A DNA stretch of 64,000 nt. Source: Pedococcus dokdonensis. Lineage in GTDB: Bacteria; Actinomycetota; Actinomycetes; Actinomycetales; Dermatophilaceae. Below are positions 60,282 to 64,000 of this stretch, piece after piece. The translations under genes were made by a program, and so were the position numbers. The stretch is from NCBI RefSeq assembly GCF_900104525.1, contig NZ_LT629711.1, positions 2,356,001 to 2,420,000 on the forward strand, read 5' to 3'. Position 1 is the first letter of the stretch. Each line of letters opens with the position of its first letter. A model generated the notes under the pieces. That model was not told the DNA's origin. It made no database searches and saw only the letters and a list, made by a program, of their open reading frames with translations.

Positions 60282-61262
60282 TCAGGCGTGGCCGTCGAAC
60301 AGGCTCGTCACCGAGCCGTCCTCGAAGACCTCCTGGATGGCGCGACTGATCAGCGGCGCGATCGACAACACGGTCAGCTTGTCGAACTCGTGTGCCTCGT
60401 CGATCGGCAGCGTGTTGGTGACGATGACCTCGACCGCACTGCAGTTCTTGAGCCGGTCGATCGCCGGCCCCGACAGGATCGCGTGGGTGGCGGCGATGAT
60501 GACCCCCGCGGCGCCGTCGGCCATCAGCGCGTCGGCCGCCTTGGTGATGGTGCCCGCGGTGTCGATCATGTCGTCGACCAGCACACAGACCCGGCCCTTG
60601 ACCTCACCGACGACGCGGTTGGCGACGGTCTCGTTGGGCCGGTTGATGTCGCGGGTCTTGTGGATGAACGCCAGCGGCGCTCCTCCGAGCCGCTGCGACC
60701 ACTGCTCGGCGACCTTGATGCGGCCGGCGTCGGGCGAGACCACGGCGAGCTTCTCGTGGCCGTACTTCTTGGCGACGTGGTCGGCCAGGATCGGCAGCGC
60801 CATGAGGTGGTCGACGGGACCGTCGAAGAAGCCCTGGATCTGCGCGGTGTGCAGGTCGACCGCCATCAGCCGGTTGGCCCCGGCGGTCTTGAACAGGTCG
60901 GCCATCAGCCGCGCCGAGATGGGCTCGCGGCCACGGTGCTTCTTGTCCTGCCGGGCGTAGCCGTAGAACGGGAGCACCACCGTGATCCGCTTGGCGCTGG
61001 CGCGCTTGAGCGCGTCGATCATGATGAGCTGCTCCATGATCGCCTCGTTGATCGGCGTCGTGTGGCTCTGGATGACGAACGCGTCCGACCCCCGCACCGA
61101 CTCCTCGTAGCGCACGTAGATCTCGCCGTTCGCGAAGTCGTAGGCGCTGGTCGGGACCAGCCCGGTGCCGAGCATGCTCGCGACCTCCTCGGCGAGCTCG
61201 GGGTTGGCGCGCCCGGAGAAGACCATCAGGTTCTTCTCGGTGGTCTTGACGATGCCGGTCAC
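60282..61262 (-). CDS. prs: Ribose-phosphate pyrophosphokinase
   Basis: 326 residues, making PRPP from ribose 5-phosphate and ATP for nucleotide, His and Trp synthesis. Family marks: FSGRANPELAEEVA, the flexible-loop YGYARQDKKHRGREPISA, the PRPP-binding VCVLVDDMIDTAGTITKAA, VVSPDAGRIKVAEQW. Length and all key segments are normal. GTG at 61262 overlaps the stop of glmU by four bases (GTGA); longer in-frame readings lie inside glmU. It is the first core gene after the signalling island. Confidence 0.97.
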   Translation of the reverse strand: MTGIVKTTEKNLMVFSGRANPELAEEVASMLGTGLVPTSAYDFANGEIYVRYEESVRGSDAFVIQSHTTPINEAIMEQLIMIDALKRASAKRITVVLPFYGYARQDKKHRGREPISARLMADLFKTAGANRLMAVDLHTAQIQGFFDGPVDHLMALPILADHVAKKYGHEKLAVVSPDAGRIKVAEQWSQRLGGAPLAFIHKTRDINRPNETVANRVVGEVKGRVCVLVDDMIDTAGTITKAADALMADGAAGVIIAATHAILSGPAIDRLKNCSAVEVIVTNTLPIDEAHEFDKLTVLSIAPLISRAIQEVFEDGSVTSLFDGHA

Positions 61263-62773
61263 GCCTGGGCCTGCCCTTCCGTGGAGTCCTCCGTGTGCCG
61301 CGTGGTCGCGGCGTCCTCGCCGGTCACCGCGCCGGCCGACCGGGCGGCGGCGGCCGCCTCGGCAGTCTTGGTGCCGGCGCGGGCCCGCGCGACCCAACCG
61401 TCGATGTTGCGCTGCCTGCCGCGGGCCACGGCGATCTGGCCGGGGTCGACGTCACCGGTGAGCGCGGACCCCGCGCCGACATACGCGCCGTCCGCGATGT
61501 CCACCGGCGCGATGAGGACCGAGTCGGACCCGACGAAGCTGTGCCGCCCCACGGTGGTGTGGTGCTTGGCCACCCCGTCGTAGTTGGCGAAGATGGTGCC
61601 CGCCCCGATGTTGGCGCCCTCCCCGATCGTGGCGTCACCGGCATACGTGAGGTGCGGGACCTTGGCCCCCTCGCCGATCTTGGCGTTCTTGGTCTCGACG
61701 AAGCCACCGATCTTGCCCTTCGCCCCCAGCTCGGTGCCGGGGCGCAGGTAGGAGAAGGGGCCGACCGTCGCGTCCGCTCCGATCACGGCCAGCAGCGCCT
61801 CGGTGCGCTTGACCTCGGCGCGCTCACCCACCTCGGTGTCGGTGAGGGTCGTGTCGGGCCCGATGCTGGCGCGTTCACCGATCGTGGTGGCGCCGAGCAG
61901 CTGGGTGCCCGGGAAGATGACGCAGTCGCGTCCGATGGTGACGTCGCTGTCGATCCAGGTGGTGTCGGGGTCGACGATGGTCACACCCTCGCGCATCCAG
62001 CGTTCGGTGGTGCGGCGGTTGAGCTCCTTGCCGAGCCGGGCGAGCTGCACACGGTCGTTGACCCCCTCGGTCTGCCACAGGTCGTCGATCAGGTGGGCGC
62101 TGACCCGGCCACCGGCCCTGCGGGCGATGGCGAGGACGTCCGTGAGGTACTTCTCCCCCTGGGCGTTGTCGGTGCCGACCTGGCCGAGCGCGTCGACGAG
62201 CACAGCGGCGTCGAAGGCGTAGATGCCCGAGTTGATCTCGGTGATGGCGCGCTGCTCGTCGGTCGCGTCCTTCTGCTCGACGATCCCCTCGACGCCGTCG
62301 TCGGCGCCACGCAGGATCCGGCCGTAGCCGGTCGGGTCGTCGAGGTGAGCCGTGATCACGGTGACCGCGCTCTGGGTGGCGACGTGCTCCTCGACCAGGG
62401 ACTGCAGCGTCTCACCGGACAGCAGCGGGACGTCGCCGTAGGTCACCAGCACGGTGCCGGTGAGGTCGCCCGGTAGCGCGTCGAGGGCGCACTCGGTGGC
62501 CCGGCCGGTGCCCTTGACCTCGTCCTGGTCGGCGATCACGGCCTCGGGGTCGACCTCGGCGACGTGCGCCGCGACCAGGTCGCGCTCGTGCCGCACGACC
62601 ACGGCGAGGTGCTCGGGACCGACCGCGCGGGCGGCGGCGATCGCGTGGCCGACGAGGGTGCGGCCCCCGATCCGGTGCAGCACCTTGGGGGTCGAGGACT
62701 TCATCCGGGTGCCCTCACCTGCGGCGAGGACGATGACAGCGGCAAGGCGGTGCGAGCCGGTGGGGGTGTTCAC
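61259..62773 (-). CDS. glmU: Bifunctional GlmU (GlcNAc-1-P uridyltransferase / acetyltransferase)
   Basis: 504 residues, making UDP-GlcNAc for cell wall and glycans. The N-terminal pyrophosphorylase has VIVLAAGEGTRMKSSTPKVLH and VTYGDVPLL; the C-terminal left-handed beta-helix acetyltransferase has hexapeptide repeats and the segment FVETKNAKIGEGAKVPHLTY. An additional Ala-rich tail of about 40 residues after the last helix is typical of actinobacterial copies. Start ATG at 62773. It overlaps prs by four bases. It could supply sugar donors for the glycopolymer island. Confidence 0.97.
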   Translation of the reverse strand: MNTPTGSHRLAAVIVLAAGEGTRMKSSTPKVLHRIGGRTLVGHAIAAARAVGPEHLAVVVRHERDLVAAHVAEVDPEAVIADQDEVKGTGRATECALDALPGDLTGTVLVTYGDVPLLSGETLQSLVEEHVATQSAVTVITAHLDDPTGYGRILRGADDGVEGIVEQKDATDEQRAITEINSGIYAFDAAVLVDALGQVGTDNAQGEKYLTDVLAIARRAGGRVSAHLIDDLWQTEGVNDRVQLARLGKELNRRTTERWMREGVTIVDPDTTWIDSDVTIGRDCVIFPGTQLLGATTIGERASIGPDTTLTDTEVGERAEVKRTEALLAVIGADATVGPFSYLRPGTELGAKGKIGGFVETKNAKIGEGAKVPHLTYAGDATIGEGANIGAGTIFANYDGVAKHHTTVGRHSFVGSDSVLIAPVDIADGAYVGAGSALTGDVDPGQIAVARGRQRNIDGWVARARAGTKTAEAAAAARSAGAVTGEDAATTRHTEDSTEGQAQA

Positions 62774-62927
62774 GCGCGAGGCTCCAGCGATCTGGTCGGG
62801 TGCGACGGGACGGGCGTCATGCTACCCGCCGGTCGCCCGCCGTTCGTCCGGCGGTCATCCGGCTCAATTCGGACATTTCGGCACGACCTGCGCCGTCTCT
62901 CATACCAACGATGGAGGCACTGATCGA

Positions 62928-62947
62928 ACATCGACGCGATTCGATGT
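62928..62947. promoter_or_regulatory. Inverted repeat upstream of the serine-tailed secreted protein
   Basis: ACATCGA - CGCGAT - TCGATGT, a perfect 7-base inverted repeat, stands 59 bases before the ATG at 63006. It might be an operator. It is not a LexA box: the half-sites and spacing differ. Confidence 0.4.
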
Positions 62948-63005
62948 CGGGCCTGCGTGGCGAGACTGGAGGCTCCATGCAGGGGGACGACGGAAAGGTC
63001 AGTCA

Positions 63006-63473
63006 ATGAAGACACTCACGATCAGCCGGTGGACGCTGCCGGCAGCCGGAGTCGCCCTGGTCGCATCTGCAGCGATCGCCATCAGCATGGGGCCGGCGCA
63101 AGCCGCCGACACCATGACGGTCCACGTCAAGCAGGCCAGCGTCGCCGACCACGCCGGCGACTGCCCCGATGGCGTGACCGGCGCGCACTTCGTGATCAAC
63201 CAGATCGCCTCCGGCCCGGCCTCCATCGACGTCGAGCTCGCCGACGGCAGCTCGCAGACGGTGCCGAAGTCGAAGCAGAGCGGCCCCGTCGCCCACTACG
63301 ACGTGTGGTTCACCGGCACCCTCGTGAAGGACGCGACCGCGGTCGTCCCGAACACCTGGCGCGGCCAGTTCGTGCTGTCCAACTACTACTGCGGGCCCAG
63401 CACGTCGACGACGTCCAGCTCCAGCTCGTCCAGCTCTTCCAGCTCCAGCTCGTCGACACAGCCGACCAGCTGA
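63006..63473 (+). CDS. Small secreted protein with serine-rich tail
   Basis: 155 residues. A signal peptide ([21 protein letters not shown], cut after AQA about residue 35) leads to a mature beta-rich part with two Cys (DCPDG, YYCGPS) that could pair. The last 25 residues are almost all Ser and Thr, coded by a TCC/AGC repeat. No family recognised. AAAGG precedes the ATG. A possible wall or surface protein; the Ser tract could be glycosylated. Confidence 0.75.
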   Translation: MKTLTISRWTLPAAGVALVASAAIAISMGPAQAADTMTVHVKQASVADHAGDCPDGVTGAHFVINQIASGPASIDVELADGSSQTVPKSKQSGPVAHYDVWFTGTLVKDATAVVPNTWRGQFVLSNYYCGPSTSTTSSSSSSSSSSSSSSTQPTS

Positions 63474-63516
63474 CCGGCTGACGCCGCGGCCCTGCCCCCT
63501 GCTGGCCGCACCCCCA

Positions 63517-63566
63517 GCGAAGGGCTCGACCCCGCACCCGTCCCGGGTGCCGGTCGGGCCCTTCGT
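63517..63566 (+). terminator. Long bipartite hairpin terminator after the secreted protein
   Basis: Outer arms GCGAAGGGC...CGACC pair with GGTCGGGCCCTTCG, and an inner stem GCACCC-GTCC-GGGTGC closes the loop at 63534-63549. The stem is strong, with one wobble pair; T-run is absent. It separates the secreted-protein gene from the ABC transporter gene. Confidence 0.7.
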
Positions 63567-63666
63567 GCATCCCCGGACCGGCCCTTCACCAGCGTGCGGT
63601 GATCTGCACAGAACCTCCACAGTTCCTCCCCCCGTCCCGACCACGGGTCGCCCTAGCGTCCGGGTC

Positions 63667-64000
63667 ATGATCAGCGTGGCAGGACTCACCAAGCGGTACG
63701 GCCCGGTGACCGCCGTGGACGACCTCACCTTCGAGGTCGCCGCGGGCAAGGTCACCGGCTTCCTCGGGCCCAACGGGGCGGGCAAGTCGACGACGATGCG
63801 GATGGTGCTCGGCCTCGACCGGCCCACCGCCGGCACCGCGACCGTCAACGGCAAGCGGTATGCCGGCCTGTCCGCTCCGTTGCGCGAGGTCGGGGCGTTG
63901 CTCGACGCGGGTGCCATGCACCCGGGGCGCACCGGGCGGGCGCACCTTCGGATCGGGGCCCGCAGCAACGGCATACCCCTCTCGCGGGTGGACGCCGTCA
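63667..64000 (+). CDS. ABC transporter ATP-binding protein (3' end cut by window edge)
   Basis: About 111 N-terminal residues are visible. [21 protein letters not shown] opens a classical ABC ATPase, with an intact Walker [14 protein letters not shown] at about residues 34-46. The segment [18 protein letters not shown] continues as expected for drug or polysaccharide/lipid exporters of the DrrA or similar group. The rest lies beyond position 64000. Start is the ATG at 63667. The partner permease should follow downstream. Confidence 0.9.
   Translation, partial: MISVAGLTKRYGPVTAVDDLTFEVAAGKVTGFLGPNGAGKSTTMRMVLGLDRPTAGTATVNGKRYAGLSAPLREVGALLDAGAMHPGRTGRAHLRIGARSNGIPLSRVDAV

Noticed and set aside
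62924..62947. LexA/SOS box suggested by TCGAAC
   Set aside because: The second half-site and the spacing do not fit the actinobacterial box; the better symmetry is ACATCGA/TCGATGT.

Overview
The window is high-GC actinobacterial chromosome, probably a member of the Intrasporangiaceae or a nearby Micrococcales family. GTG starts, 1-4 base start/stop overlaps and the core gene content all fit. The backbone is the conserved block ppx - DUF501 - ftsB - eno - mazG - mfd, then pth - rplY, then prs - glmU, on the minus strand. Mycobacterium tuberculosis carries the same genes together (Rv1014c-Rv1026). Here the block is interrupted by two large accessory regions, so the window reads as core / polysaccharide island / core / secretion-signalling island / core. 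No tRNA, rRNA, insertion sequence or CRISPR array was seen, and no gap without a gene exceeds 300 bases (the largest are 12501-12841, if the downstream start is used, 39860-40139 and 55780-56048).

Region by region: 1-1472 holds a Baeyer-Villiger type monooxygenase (cut by the left edge) divergent from its likely TetR repressor, with a palindromic operator between them. 1483-12500 is the core block, with a pseudouridine-degradation pair (psuK with an HTH, psuG) and a SurA-like lipoprotein added. 12785-35463 is an exopolysaccharide or cell-wall glycopolymer locus: a nucleotidyltransferase and CDP-alcohol phosphotransferase, a DUF1972 glycosyltransferase, a Gfo/Idh dehydrogenase, a Wzz/BY-kinase-like protein, a LMW-phosphatase-like protein that has lost its catalytic arginine, a polymerase-like membrane protein, and a tightly overlapping minus-strand operon (initiating sugar transferase, lipoprotein, flippase, two giant paralogous PKD/LamG secreted proteins, glycosyltransferase). 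35680-39859 holds pth, rplY, a DMT transporter, a CGNR zinc-finger regulator and a methyltransferase-like protein.

40140-60257 is the most unusual part. It combines a type VII-like export ATPase (two FHA domains, a probable ubiquitin-like domain, membrane segments and three FtsK/SpoIIIE ATPase domains), a WXG100 protein, a second small helical partner, a candidate substrate, a complete kinase / von Willebrand A / PP2C phosphatase triad like E. coli YegI-YegL-YegK (the TerY-P triad), an FHA-FHA-membrane-trypsin-like protease, an EmbR-like regulator with an FHA domain, and four proteins that share a previously unnamed N-terminal helical domain. Three of those four cross the membrane once and end outside in either a solute-binding-protein domain or a small four-cysteine domain. 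The inferred logic is a phospho-regulated secretion or envelope-sensing system: the kinase and phosphatase set phosphothreonine marks, read by FHA domains on the export ATPase, the protease and the regulator. None of the usual partners (EccB/D/E, EssA/B, EsaA, mycosin) are visible, and the four-paralog family may take their place.

60282-64000 returns to core genes (prs, glmU), a small secreted serine-tailed protein, a strong terminator and the start of an ABC transporter ATPase cut by the right edge.
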